A DNA stretch of 64,000 nt from Chloroflexota bacterium (GTDB lineage: Bacteria; Chloroflexota; Anaerolineae; UBA4142; SHND01): contig SHND01000059.1 of NCBI GenBank assembly GCA_004295045.1, positions 248,001-312,000 on the forward strand, in the 5' to 3' direction. The notes under the pieces are model-generated. The model was not told the DNA's origin. It saw only the letters and a program-made list of their open reading frames with translations, and searched no databases. This document shows, in pieces, positions 14,988 to 24,119 of the stretch. The position numbers and the translations under genes are program-made. Position 1 is the stretch's first letter. Every line of letters begins with the position of its first letter.

Positions 14988-16211
14988 ATGCGAACATTTT
15001 CGCGCCGCCAAATTCTCGCGCTCGGCGGACAAACCTTTTTGCTCGCGCTCGCAAACTGCGCAAACAACACGCCAATTTCTGCGCCAACCGCGACTGTTCC
15101 GAACGCGACCGTGACACCGCACGCGCCAACCTCAACGGTAACAGCCAAGTCAGATACTATGCCGACTACAAACGAAACAGCGCTCGACGCGAAAATCGGA
15201 CAGATGCTTTTGCTCGGTTTTCGCGGTTACGAATTGAATCCCGACGATGCGATTGTTCAGGATCTTCGCGAACGAAATCTCGGCGCGGTGGTCTTCTTTA
15301 GTTACGACAGCGAACTGAAAAAATTCGAGCGCAATATCGCTTCGCCCGCGCAAACGCAAGCGTTGAACGCGTCGTTACAAGCGTACGCGCAGACGCCGCT
15401 GCTCATTACGATTGACCAAGAGGGCGGCATCGTTTCGCGGCTCTCCGAGCAATTCGGTTTTCCGCCGACGCAATCGCAGGAATTTTACGGTACGAAAAAC
15501 GATATTGCGTTGACGCGCGCGGCGGCGGAAGCGGAGGGAAAAATTTTGCGCGACGTGGGAATCAATCTGAACCTCGCGCCCGTCGTGGATGTCAATCTCA
15601 ATCCCCACAGTCCCGCCATCGGAAAAAATCAACGCAGTTTTTCCGCCGACCCGCACATTGTCACCGCGCACGCGCGCGCGACGATTGAGGGCTATCATTC
15701 GCAAAATATTCTCACCACGCTCAAACATTTTCCGGGACACGGCAGCGCGGCAAGCGATTCGCATTTGGGTTTCGTTGACGTGACGACGACATGGCAAGAG
15801 CTTGAACTCGAACCGTATCGTGAACTCATTCGCGCGGGACTTGCCGACGCGATAATGACCGCGCACATTTTCAATGCGAATCTCGACGCGCAATATCCTG
15901 CGACGCTTTCGCGCAAAATCATCACCGGCATCTTGCGCGAACAACTTGGCTATGACGGCGTGGTGATGAGCGACGATATGCAAATGGGCGCGATTAGCCG
16001 CTATTATGGTTTCGAGCAAGCGATAGAATTGGCAATTAACGCGGGCGTGGACATGCTCGCGCTGGCGAACAATTTGGCGTACGATCCGACCATTGGCGCG
16101 CGAGCATTTGGCGTCATCAAACAACTTGTGAGCGACGGAAAAATTTCCGAACAACGCATTGACGAATCGTATCAACGCATCTTGCGCCTCAAAGCGCGCT
16201 TGAAACATTAA
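14988..16211 (+). CDS. Beta-N-acetylhexosaminidase, GH3 family, lipoprotein
   Basis: A protein of 407 residues. The N-terminus has a twin-arginine-like SRRQILALGG and a lipobox-like LALANC, so it is probably an exported lipoprotein; a Thr/Pro-rich linker follows to about residue 60. The GH3 domain shows KHFPGHGSAASDSHLG, the NagZ-type His/Asp acid-base dyad, and VVMSDDMQMGAI, with the nucleophile Asp. Such enzymes release N-acetylglucosamine from peptidoglycan or chitin fragments. The frame is open from 14826, but the ATG at 14988 is the start because the signal sequence begins there. Xylulokinase follows after a short repeat. Confidence 0.9.
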   Translation: MRTFSRRQILALGGQTFLLALANCANNTPISAPTATVPNATVTPHAPTSTVTAKSDTMPTTNETALDAKIGQMLLLGFRGYELNPDDAIVQDLRERNLGAVVFFSYDSELKKFERNIASPAQTQALNASLQAYAQTPLLITIDQEGGIVSRLSEQFGFPPTQSQEFYGTKNDIALTRAAAEAEGKILRDVGINLNLAPVVDVNLNPHSPAIGKNQRSFSADPHIVTAHARATIEGYHSQNILTTLKHFPGHGSAASDSHLGFVDVTTTWQELELEPYRELIRAGLADAIMTAHIFNANLDAQYPATLSRKIITGILREQLGYDGVVMSDDMQMGAISRYYGFEQAIELAINAGVDMLALANNLAYDPTIGARAFGVIKQLVSDGKISEQRIDESYQRILRLKARLKH

Positions 16212-16264
16212 TCGTTTGACGTTTGACGTTTCACGTATTCCGTCACTCGTCACCCATCACCCCC
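16212..16264. repeat. Short tandem repeat (TTTGACG / CGTCAC type)
   Basis: GTTTGACGTTTGACGTTTCA is followed by CCGTCACTCGTCACCCATCA. It fills the whole gap between the hexosaminidase stop and the xylulokinase start. Confidence 0.75.
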
Positions 16265-16265
16265 C

Positions 16266-17798
16266 ATGGCTTTTCTTCTCGGCATTGATGTCAGCACAAC
16301 CGCAACGAAAGCGTTGGTGATTGACGAACGCGGCAATGTTATCACCACCGCGAGCGACGAGTACGAATTTTTTACGCCGCGTCCGTTGTGGGCGGAACAA
16401 AATCCTGCCGATTGGTGGCGCGCGTGCGTGAGCGCGATTCGCCGCGTGTTGGAAAAAATTCCCGCGCGCGAAATTGCAGGCATCGGGCTCACGGGGCAAA
16501 TGCACGGACTTGTGCTGCTCGACGCGGAAGGGAATGTTTTGCGTCCGTGCATCATGTGGAACGACCAGCGCACCGCAAAACAATGCGCGCAGATTACGGA
16601 ACTCGGTGGCGGCGCGAAAAATCTTTTGCGACTGATTGGCAATCCCATACTGCCCGGTTTCACCGCGCCGAAAATTTTGTGGGTGCGCGAGAACGAGCCG
16701 CAACTGTACGCGCGCGCCGCGCATATTCTTTTGCCGAAAGATTATTTGCGCTACAAATTGACGGGCGCGTATGCCACCGAAGTTTCGGACGCGTCAGGCA
16801 CGGCATTGCTCGATGTGGCGAAACGAAATTGGTCGGATGAATTATTGCAAGCGATTGATGTGCCGCGCGCGTGGCTGCCCGATGTGTTTGAATCGTCCGT
16901 TGTCAGCGCGAAAATTTCTGCGGACGCGGCGAACGAAACGGGATTGTTGCAAGGCACGCCGGTTGTCGGTGGGGGCGGCGACCAAGCCGCGCAAGCGGTT
17001 GGCACGGGCATCGCGCAAGAGGGAATCGTGAGCGTGACGCTTGGCACAAGCGGCGTCGTGTTTGCGTCGAGCGATTCATATCGTTTGGAACCGAATGGGT
17101 TATTGCACGCGTTCTGCCACGCCGTTCCAAACAAGTGGCATTTGATGGGCGTGATGCTTTCGGCGGCGGGAAGTTTTCGGTGGTTCCGCGATGCGTTGGG
17201 AGAGGAAGAAAAGCGAGAGGCGAGAGACGAGAAAAAGGACGTTTATGAGGTCCTTACAAGCGAAGCGGCGCGCGCGGACGCGGGCTGCGAGGGCTTGATT
17301 TTTTTGCCGTATCTGACGGGCGAACGCACGCCGTATCCTGATCCGCACGCGCGCGGCGCGTTTTTTGGAATTACCTTACGCCATCGTAAAGAGCATTTTG
17401 TGCGCGCGGTGTTGGAAGGCGTCGCGTATGGTTTGCGCGATTCGTTGGAATTGATGCGCGCGTTGGGTTTGAATATTTCCCAGGTGCGCGCGTCAGGCGG
17501 CGGCGCGCGCAGTGAACTGTGGCGGCAAATTCTCGCGGACGTTTTCAATTCCGAAATCGCGTTGGTCAATATCACAGAGGGCGCGGCGTTTGGCGCGGCG
17601 TTGTTGGCGGGCGTTGGCGCGGGCGTGTACGCGAATGTTGAGGACGCGTGCGCGCGCACGATTCATGTGACCGATTCGGTTACACAAGGCGAAAACGTAC
17701 AAGTCTATGACGACTTTTATCAAGTGTATCGCGGCTTGTATCCGGCGTTAAAAGATTCGTTCAAAGCGGACGACGCTGTTACGTCACGTTATGTTTAA
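16266..17798 (+). CDS. xylB: Xylulokinase
   Basis: A FGGY-family kinase of 510 residues that phosphorylates D-xylulose with ATP. Motifs are LGIDVSTTATKALVID (phosphate loop), GLTGQMHGLVLLD (the GQMHG substrate motif of XylB), WNDQRT, VGGGGDQAAQAVGTG with the catalytic Asp, and ASGGGARSELWRQI near the C-terminus. An in-frame tandem repeat at 17199-17238 adds about 13 charged residues (EEEKREARDEKKD) after WFRDALG, where family members have a short turn. A terminator hairpin follows directly. The TIM-barrel isomerase at 7529 could feed it. The related ribulokinase activity is less likely given GQMHG. Confidence 0.92.
   Translation: MAFLLGIDVSTTATKALVIDERGNVITTASDEYEFFTPRPLWAEQNPADWWRACVSAIRRVLEKIPAREIAGIGLTGQMHGLVLLDAEGNVLRPCIMWNDQRTAKQCAQITELGGGAKNLLRLIGNPILPGFTAPKILWVRENEPQLYARAAHILLPKDYLRYKLTGAYATEVSDASGTALLDVAKRNWSDELLQAIDVPRAWLPDVFESSVVSAKISADAANETGLLQGTPVVGGGGDQAAQAVGTGIAQEGIVSVTLGTSGVVFASSDSYRLEPNGLLHAFCHAVPNKWHLMGVMLSAAGSFRWFRDALGEEEKREARDEKKDVYEVLTSEAARADAGCEGLIFLPYLTGERTPYPDPHARGAFFGITLRHRKEHFVRAVLEGVAYGLRDSLELMRALGLNISQVRASGGGARSELWRQILADVFNSEIALVNITEGAAFGAALLAGVGAGVYANVEDACARTIHVTDSVTQGENVQVYDDFYQVYRGLYPALKDSFKADDAVTSRYV
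17199..17238. repeat. In-frame GAGAAGCGA-type repeat inside xylB
   Basis: GAGGAAGAAAAGCGAGAGG and CGAGAGACGAGAAAAAGG units are read as a Glu/Lys/Arg-rich loop in xylulokinase without breaking the frame. Confidence 0.75.
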
Positions 17799-17802
17799 GC
17801 AA

Positions 17803-17834
17803 AATGGCTGCGAGAAAAAAATCTCGCAGCCATT
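17803..17834. terminator. Bidirectional intrinsic terminator
   Basis: AATGGCTGCGAGA (17803-17815) pairs with TCTCGCAGCCATT (17822-17834), with T-runs on both strands. It lies between convergent xylB and the choice-of-anchor-B gene. Confidence 0.9.
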
Positions 17835-17837
17835 TTT

Positions 17838-19475
17838 TTATTCAATCGTAAAGGTGCGCGGTGTGCTCCGACTGCAACCCCACGCGTTGCAAGAAACAAT
17901 GCGCCACCAATACGTTTTGTGCCTGTCAAGTCTTGAAGTGATGAATGTCGTGTCCGTCAGGTTTTTCGCGCGTTCGGCAAGCGCGCCGTGCGCGTCGTTC
18001 TCGCGTACGATGACTTTGTAGGTCGAAGCGCACGCGTCGGCATCCCAGTCCAGCGTAATTTTGCGCTGCGTAAATTTGGCGCCGTTGGTTGGCGAAACAA
18101 GCTTGACGCCATTTGGCTTGGTGGGACAGGGCGGCGGATTGGGTTCGGGCTGCGGCTGAACGACGAACAAGCCCTGTTCGATTCCAGCAATCGTCACGAC
18201 GCCGTTCGAATGAAAGGGATAGACATTCCACGCGCCGTTAAAGTTTGGATTGTCATCGGCGGGGTACACATCAAAGAATCCTACTTCGCGTAATTTCGCG
18301 CTCGCAATATTGGTGGCATCAAGAATATGCAGCCCCGCGCGATAGTTTGCCTGATAGATTCTGTCGCCCTTGATATATTGATTGTGGTCAATCGCGCGAA
18401 AGCGCGCGTGATAGGTGCCAATCAATTTTGGATTTGTAAGATTGCGGACATCCCAGATATAAGAATACGCCGTGTGATAATAATCTGTTTCGTCGAACTC
18501 GTCATCCAAAATGAAATATTTGTGATCGTCCGTCAGCCAGCCCTGATGGACGTAACCATAATCGAGATAACCTTTACGCGCCAGCTGTTTCGGCTTGTTC
18601 TTGTTCGTCACATCGAGGATGTTCAGCGTATCTTCATTGGCATTGAAACAGAGCTCGTGTCCAGCATACTCGGCATCCGGTCCGTGATAGGTGACGCATT
18701 GCGAATCGTGGGTGTAACCGTCGCCGGAAAAACACCCCGCGAAGGTGGGATGCAGTGGATCACTCACGTTGACCATGTGCGGTCCGCCGGCGCACGTATT
18801 CGTTCCGTTCACGAACAAGTAGCCCGAATCGGCGTTCAGCGTAACCGTATGTGCGTTGCCAAAACCCGCGTAATGCGCGCTTTCGGAAAAAGTCTGCGGT
18901 GGATTGTTGACGCTGCGCAGCTGCCGCAAATCGAAAATTTGCATTCCGTGATTGCCGTTGGCGTCGGAAACGATGAACGCGTAATAACCGTACGCTTTGA
19001 GTTCACGCCAAGCCGAATTGCCGGTGGAAGTTGGTAGGTTGCCGAGATAAATCGGATTTTTAGGATCGGTGATGTCAACGAATGAAGTGCCGCTGCTTCG
19101 TCCGAGAAGCGCGTACTCTTTGCCCGTGTCGGGATCGGTCCAGCCCCAGCTGCTGCTGGCATTCCCGCCGCCGATTTCCGCAAGCGGCAGAAATGCGAGC
19201 AAGTCAACATTTTTGCAAGGAAACTGCGCGGCGAATCCGTTCACGCACGGTTTGTCGAACAGCGCGTCCAATTGCTGCGGCGCTTGCGCGTCGGCGAGTT
19301 TCGCGGCGTCGTGATGATTCAAACTTTCAGAGTTGGTTGGTGGAAACGGCAGAGGCGTAGGTGTTGGCTGGGACGCAATGACGTACGCTAACGGCGAATT
19401 GTTCAAGAACAATACGCCAAGCACAAGCAGGATGAGCGGCAGGACGAGCAGAGCAATGCGAAGTGTACGGGACAT
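17838..19475 (-). CDS. Choice-of-anchor B family secreted protein (LVIVD repeats)
   Basis: A protein of 545 residues. An N-terminal hydrophobic segment (LLVLPLILLVLGVLFL) acts as signal or anchor, followed by a Pro/Thr linker. The body has beta-propeller-like LVIVD repeats: SSWGWTDPDTGKEYALLGRS, FVDITDPKNPIYLGNLPT, LNILDVTNKNKPKQLARKG and LHILDATNIASAKLREVGFF. From about residue 455 there is a fibronectin-like domain (GVKLVSPTNGAKFTQRKITL to YWWRIVSCNAWG). Family function is unknown; it is extracellular. The start is ATG at 19475 with GGAG five bases upstream; a GTG six bases earlier is the alternative. Confidence 0.88.
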   Translation of the reverse strand: MSRTLRIALLVLPLILLVLGVLFLNNSPLAYVIASQPTPTPLPFPPTNSESLNHHDAAKLADAQAPQQLDALFDKPCVNGFAAQFPCKNVDLLAFLPLAEIGGGNASSSWGWTDPDTGKEYALLGRSSGTSFVDITDPKNPIYLGNLPTSTGNSAWRELKAYGYYAFIVSDANGNHGMQIFDLRQLRSVNNPPQTFSESAHYAGFGNAHTVTLNADSGYLFVNGTNTCAGGPHMVNVSDPLHPTFAGCFSGDGYTHDSQCVTYHGPDAEYAGHELCFNANEDTLNILDVTNKNKPKQLARKGYLDYGYVHQGWLTDDHKYFILDDEFDETDYYHTAYSYIWDVRNLTNPKLIGTYHARFRAIDHNQYIKGDRIYQANYRAGLHILDATNIASAKLREVGFFDVYPADDNPNFNGAWNVYPFHSNGVVTIAGIEQGLFVVQPQPEPNPPPCPTKPNGVKLVSPTNGAKFTQRKITLDWDADACASTYKVIVRENDAHGALAERAKNLTDTTFITSRLDRHKTYWWRIVSCNAWGCSRSTPRTFTIE

Positions 19476-19507
19476 GAGCACTCCAAGGGTAGTATCAAAT
19501 TGAGGCG

Positions 19508-19539
19508 ATTATAAATCCAAACAAGCTATTTCGAAATAG
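19508..19539 (-). promoter_or_regulatory. Promoter/operator candidate for the choice-of-anchor B gene
   Basis: On the minus strand TATAAT lies at 19513-19508. A perfect 14-bp palindrome CTATTTCGAAATAG occupies 19526-19539, where the -35 region would be. This is the usual position of a repressor operator. Confidence 0.45.
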
Positions 19540-19680
19540 GAGTAGGTTTTGGATTCGAGCATTTATGCGGTTCCTGACAATGAACCCGCTCAAGCACGAG
19601 CGCACACTCTAAATCAATTCAGAATTTGGTTTAGCGTCATTTTTTCGACGGAACACGCGAAATTCGTAAAGCGTCTTTAT

Positions 19681-19709
19681 TTTGCATCATTTCCCAACGA
19701 GCATATAAT
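19681..19709 (+). promoter_or_regulatory. Promoter of the first LysM gene
   Basis: TTTGCA (19681-19686), a 17-base spacer and a consensus TATAAT (19704-19709). The next + strand gene begins at 19869, giving a leader of about 150 bases. Confidence 0.65.
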
Positions 19710-19739
19710 TTGTCGCGTCATTAACGAGAATGACAAGTT

Positions 19740-19862
19740 GCGGCGGGGGAACTTGCCCGCCGCTTTTTTGTGGCATCAAGTCACAACGCATAGCGCCTTG
19801 TGCGCATTCCAATTCTTGTCACGCGGACAAGCGGCTATGCGGCTTAATTCTTTCAAGCGGAG
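19740..19862 (+). promoter_or_regulatory. Structured leader with terminator-like hairpin before the LysM gene
   Basis: GCGGCGGG (19740-19747) pairs with CCCGCCGC (19756-19763) and is followed by six T, a complete intrinsic terminator downstream of the promoter and upstream of the gene. Next, GCATAGC (19788-19794) pairs with GCTATGC (19834-19840), enclosing CTTGTC (19815-19820) with GACAAG (19826-19831). The ribosome binding site CGGAGG ends at 19862. The layout suggests attenuation, but no alternative antiterminator was proven and no known riboswitch is recognised. Confidence 0.5.
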
Positions 19863-19868
19863 GTTCTT

Positions 19869-22040
19869 TTGAACAAGCTCGTATTTTCTGCGCTCGCCAT
19901 GTTGACCTTGATCGGTCTCGTGTTCGCGGGCGCGCCCCTCGTCCAAGCCCAAAGCACGGCGTGTGTCGAAACATATACCGTCGCGGCGGGCGATACGCTC
20001 GGGGCAATCGCCCAAAAATATTTGGGCGCGATCGAAGCATATCCTCAAATCGTTACGGCGACGAATGAAGCCGCCAAGACGGACAAGAGCTTTACAAACA
20101 TCGCCGATCCGAATCGCATCGAAGTCGGACAAAAAGTTTGCATTCCTGCCAAAAGCGCAACCGCGCCAACGGCAGCCAGCACAACCGCTGCCACAACCGC
20201 CACCCCCGCGAAAACGGGCGGCGCGGCAGCCGGATTTTATACCAACACAGGTCCCGCGGCGGATGCAAGCGCGTTGATTACTTTGTTGACGCTCGATCCG
20301 AACGGCGGCGCGGTGATGACCCAAACGTACGTCTCCAAGGGTGGATTCGTTTCCACCGGCGCATGGTCGCAAAACGGCAACACGGTGACGATAAATTTTG
20401 CAACGCAAGACGGCAAACCCTCCACCTCTGTCGCGGTATTGACGGTGGATGGTGACAAACTCACCACCACTCAAGATGAGGGCAAAGTTTTCAGCGGCGC
20501 GCCTGGCTTTGTGATGACGAAAACGCCTGCGGACGTTGTAGCGCTTTCGGGTGTGTACAACACCACGCTCGCGGCGGCAGGCAGCGTTCCCGAACGCTTT
20601 ATCGCGTTGACGCTTACGCCCGATGGTGAAGCAATGTTCGTAGATAATCCTACCGGACAAGAGGGCATTGCCCAAACCGGCACGTGGACAGCCAGTGGCA
20701 ACAAAGCAACGGTCAATCTGACCAAGCAGGATGACAAAGATATTCAGAAAAAATTCGTCTTTGAACTGCAAGGCGAAAATTTGGTCGCGGTGGAATATGA
20801 CCAAGCAGATTGGGGTACGACCGGCTTGACGCTGAAACGCGTCGAAGGTATCGGTGCGCTGAGCGCGGTCGCGCCCGCGACGCCAACACCCGCACCGGCA
20901 ACACCAACAGCCGCGCCCACTGCTGTGCCGCTGACCCTCGCGCAGCTGGGCAATGCGACGTACACCGTTGAGGGCGCGCCCGGCGGTGATGTGACGTTGA
21001 AAGACGGCAAGGCGGAAGAGGAAGTCGCACCCGGCAGCGCATCAAAGTTCACCGCGCAAATCGTTGAACCTTTCGCGAATGGGACGTTGGATGGGAAACC
21101 ATACGCGGCAGCGGATTTGGTTACGAGCGGCGGTGGGAGCGGCGTATTCCACAATCTCGCGGTTGTCCCAAACAATAACGGACAACCCGGCGCCGGCGTT
21201 ACGACATTACTCGGCGATCGCATCAAAGTCACCGCTATTGCGTTTGAAAACAATCTCGTCAAAGTATCCACTCTCGAACGCAAAGATGGCGAACCGTTTT
21301 CAGCAGACCCGACGGTGCCGGTGACAACATACTATCAACTGACGGGCGGCAAGCTTGTGGAAGCGCAACCCGGCACAAGTACTGCGCCGACGCCCACGCC
21401 CGGTACGCTCGAAGGAACGTATATCTCTACGCAGCCCGCGGCGGATGCTGTGGCGTTGCTGTGGACATTGGACCTCGGTCCGAATGCCAACGCGTCGTGG
21501 TTGAGCAATTATATCGGCAAAGGCACCAGCAACGCGACCGGCGTATGGGCACAAACCGGTCCAACAACACTCAATGTCGTTTTGAATCACCGCGACGACA
21601 AGAACATTAACGAGAAATTCACCTTTGAAGTGCAGGGTGATAAACTCGTGGCGACAGACTATAATCACTCGCTTTACGGTGACAGCGGCATCACATTCTA
21701 CAAAACGGATGCGCAAGTGACCGGCAGCGTGTCGTACCTGCAAAAGATTGCACTGCCGGATGATGCAGTATACGAAGTGTATCTAGTGGACATGACGAAC
21801 GACGCTGCGCCCGTGTACATCAGTGGCGTCTCGAATCGCACGAATGGGCAGCAAGTTCCGCTTCCGTTTTCACTCCCGTACGATTCCGCGCAGATCAATC
21901 CGAGCGGCAAGTATGTTGTGCAAGCGTTCATCTCTTCAACGGATCGGCTCTTGTTCAAGAACAGCAGTGGTGTGGCTGTGATTACCAACGGCGCACCAAC
22001 TTCAAACGTCGAAGTGCTGGTCGAACAACCCGCTCCGTAA
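19869..22040 (+). CDS. Secreted LysM protein with NlpE-like repeats and a C-terminal YbaY-like domain
   Basis: A protein of 723 residues starting with TTG, accepted because CGGAGG lies six bases upstream and a signal peptide (LALPL-type core, cut near VQAQS) begins there. A LysM domain (about 31-88, CVETYTVAAGDTLGAIAQKY) should hold peptidoglycan. Three NlpE-like beta units follow, at about 120-215, 227-322 and 514-615, each with a (T)GxYxxxxPAADA start and a KxxFELQGE(N)LVAxEY strand. A different beta domain lies at about 356-510. The end (617-723, VTGSVSYLQKIALPDDAVYEV) matches YbaY/YscW-like lipoprotein domains. An envelope role is likely; no activity is known. A paralogue follows at once. 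Confidence 0.82.
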   Translation: MNKLVFSALAMLTLIGLVFAGAPLVQAQSTACVETYTVAAGDTLGAIAQKYLGAIEAYPQIVTATNEAAKTDKSFTNIADPNRIEVGQKVCIPAKSATAPTAASTTAATTATPAKTGGAAAGFYTNTGPAADASALITLLTLDPNGGAVMTQTYVSKGGFVSTGAWSQNGNTVTINFATQDGKPSTSVAVLTVDGDKLTTTQDEGKVFSGAPGFVMTKTPADVVALSGVYNTTLAAAGSVPERFIALTLTPDGEAMFVDNPTGQEGIAQTGTWTASGNKATVNLTKQDDKDIQKKFVFELQGENLVAVEYDQADWGTTGLTLKRVEGIGALSAVAPATPTPAPATPTAAPTAVPLTLAQLGNATYTVEGAPGGDVTLKDGKAEEEVAPGSASKFTAQIVEPFANGTLDGKPYAAADLVTSGGGSGVFHNLAVVPNNNGQPGAGVTTLLGDRIKVTAIAFENNLVKVSTLERKDGEPFSADPTVPVTTYYQLTGGKLVEAQPGTSTAPTPTPGTLEGTYISTQPAADAVALLWTLDLGPNANASWLSNYIGKGTSNATGVWAQTGPTTLNVVLNHRDDKNINEKFTFEVQGDKLVATDYNHSLYGDSGITFYKTDAQVTGSVSYLQKIALPDDAVYEVYLVDMTNDAAPVYISGVSNRTNGQQVPLPFSLPYDSAQINPSGKYVVQAFISSTDRLLFKNSSGVAVITNGAPTSNVEVLVEQPAP

Positions 22041-22052
22041 TCGTTGGATACG

Positions 22053-22093
22053 ACGCCTGCCATTCGACAAACAGCGAGTGGCAGGCGTTTTTT
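22053..22093 (+). terminator. Intrinsic terminator after the first LysM gene
   Basis: ACGCCTGCCA (22053-22062) pairs with TGGCAGGCGT (22079-22088), followed by a run of T. The second LysM gene has its own AAAGGAGG site further on. Confidence 0.9.
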
Positions 22094-22128
22094 AATTGTT
22101 ACAGTTCACCAATTAAAGGAGGTTTGCA

Positions 22129-24099
22129 ATGTTCCGCGCTGTGAAAAAATATCTACTCATCCTTACTGCAATCGTGTTCGCATTGTCCATCACGCCGAAC
22201 GTTTTCGCACAAACCAATGCGTGCGCGCAAACGTACGTCGTGCAGCAAGGCGATTGGCTCTCCACCATCGCGCAAAAATTTCTGGGTGATGCGCAAGCAT
22301 ACGACGCGATTTTTCAGGCGACGAATCAAGTCGCCAAAAGTGATTCATCGTTTGCGACCCTCACGGATCCAAACAAAATTGAGGTCGGGCAAAAGTTATG
22401 CATTCCCGCCGCGACGGCTGTTCCCGGACGCGAACTCGCGGGCATTTACACAACGGTTGGTCCAGCCGCCGATGCCAGCGCATTGGTGGAAACACTCGTG
22501 CTTGGCGGTGACGGACAAGCGCGCTATGTAATGAATTATGTTGGCAAGGCAGAGATTGATTCAAAAGGAACGTGGAAACAAGAAGGGGAGATGGTAATTG
22601 TTTCGTTGTACGAACAAGGCGAGAAACCTGTACAGCAAACGATGACTTTTAACGTGAAAGATGAAAATCTCGTCGCGGTCGAACCACCGAATGCGACGTT
22701 CACGAAGACCGCGCCCGATGTAGCCTTCTATTCGGGACTGTACACTTCGGGGCGCAAAAATGCGGATGGAAGCGAAACGCTCAATTCACTTGCACTCTTG
22801 CCGAATGGTCAAGCACAGATGACCTTGAGTTCGACGAGCAATCCTTTCATCTTGCAAACAGGCACGTGGAGCGTTGGCAAAAATCCCGATACCGGTTCCA
22901 CGCAGATAACTGTCAAACTCACAAAGCAAGGTGACGAGACAATTGACGAAACGTATATTTTTCAGGCGGATGGCGAGGTATTGCGCGGAACGGAATACAA
23001 TAGCGATAAATGGGGCACCGATCTCACTTTTACAAAATATCACGCGCCAGCCGAACCCGAAACGCCTGCCAGCGCGCAGCTCGCGGCGGTCACCGGCAGC
23101 TATGCCGCGCAATTACCGGCAGCAGACGCGGTTGGGCGCGTCATCACATTGGACTTGATGCCTGATAGCAAAGCGGTGATGACGACCCAATTCATTGGCA
23201 AAGGCGAGCCGATTGTTGAATCGGGAACATGGACAATGGACGCGGGGAACGTTGTCATCACGCTGGATGCAAAAAGCGGCAGCCAGAAACCATTGACGTT
23301 TGCATTTGATAATGGCACGCTCGTTTTGCAAAATCCGTTGGATGCCGGCTACGGCACGAACGGCTTGACCTTGACGCGCGTCGGTTCGGGAAAAATGATC
23401 AACGCGGAATTTGGCGGCGTCAGTTTCAACTTTGACGAACAGCTTGCGAAATCCGCGCAAGGCGAAACAACCAAGGCGGTTCCGGTGACCGAAGGACCCG
23501 CGCTCGGCGGCGCAGTGCCGGCTTCGGTACGCTTTTTGTTCAATGGAGAAAAGGCGCCGGAATTTTTGGGACCGGGCACAGCACAAGTGAATGTCTACAA
23601 GACCGAAGATTGGGTGAAACTCGATCCATCCACCGCGAAAAGTGTCGAAGATTTGAAAACCTTGCTCAAGGAGAAACCGACGGACTTGGACAAGGGCATT
23701 CCCGTTCTGCCGCCAATTCCCGCCTCACAAGTATTTCGCGTGAAACCACAATACATCAAAATGGCGAATGGCGAAGGCATTGGCTTTATCACCTATTACG
23801 CGCAAGATGCTTCGCCCGTCACGGCGGATCGAGTCTTTTATACGTTTCAAGGATTAACGAACGACGGCAAGTATTACATTTCTGTTTTTTATCCCGTCAC
23901 AACCGCGCTATTGCCCACCGATTCAAATGCTGCGCTCGGCGGCGCGAGTTATGATGAGTGGGTGAAAAACTATGAAACGTACCTCGCCAACCTCGTGAAA
24001 GATTTGAACGGACTCGTACCTGCCGCATACACACCGAATCTCACGTTGATTGATCAAATGGTCAAAACGATCAATGTGAGTGATACGACGCTGCAATAA
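22129..24099 (+). CDS. Secreted LysM protein with three NlpE-like repeats
   Basis: A protein of 656 residues, paralogous to its upstream neighbour. A signal peptide ends near FAQTNA; a LysM domain follows (about 28-95, CAQTYVVQQGDWLSTIAQKF). NlpE-like units lie at about 103-195 (LAGIYTTVGPAADAS), 201-305 and 322-420 (VTGSYAAQLPAADAV). The C-terminal 230 residues form a domain not seen in the neighbour, rich in PxxxVFRVKPQYIKM-like strands, with no family I can name. The ATG is preceded by a strong AAAGGAGG. The duplication with different C-terminal domains suggests two envelope partners with distinct ligands. Confidence 0.82.
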   Translation: MFRAVKKYLLILTAIVFALSITPNVFAQTNACAQTYVVQQGDWLSTIAQKFLGDAQAYDAIFQATNQVAKSDSSFATLTDPNKIEVGQKLCIPAATAVPGRELAGIYTTVGPAADASALVETLVLGGDGQARYVMNYVGKAEIDSKGTWKQEGEMVIVSLYEQGEKPVQQTMTFNVKDENLVAVEPPNATFTKTAPDVAFYSGLYTSGRKNADGSETLNSLALLPNGQAQMTLSSTSNPFILQTGTWSVGKNPDTGSTQITVKLTKQGDETIDETYIFQADGEVLRGTEYNSDKWGTDLTFTKYHAPAEPETPASAQLAAVTGSYAAQLPAADAVGRVITLDLMPDSKAVMTTQFIGKGEPIVESGTWTMDAGNVVITLDAKSGSQKPLTFAFDNGTLVLQNPLDAGYGTNGLTLTRVGSGKMINAEFGGVSFNFDEQLAKSAQGETTKAVPVTEGPALGGAVPASVRFLFNGEKAPEFLGPGTAQVNVYKTEDWVKLDPSTAKSVEDLKTLLKEKPTDLDKGIPVLPPIPASQVFRVKPQYIKMANGEGIGFITYYAQDASPVTADRVFYTFQGLTNDGKYYISVFYPVTTALLPTDSNAALGGASYDEWVKNYETYLANLVKDLNGLVPAAYTPNLTLIDQMVKTINVSDTTLQ

Positions 24100-24119
24100 C
24101 CAAAAAGAGAAATTGATTC

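Noticed and set aside
19549..19872. A possible 107-residue protein with AGGAG before a TTG
   Set aside because: It covers the promoter, terminator hairpin and ribosome binding site of the LysM gene and has no family features.
19776..20804. A 342-codon open frame on the minus strand
   Set aside because: It is antisense to the first LysM gene and its structured leader and rich in Arg and Cys without pattern.
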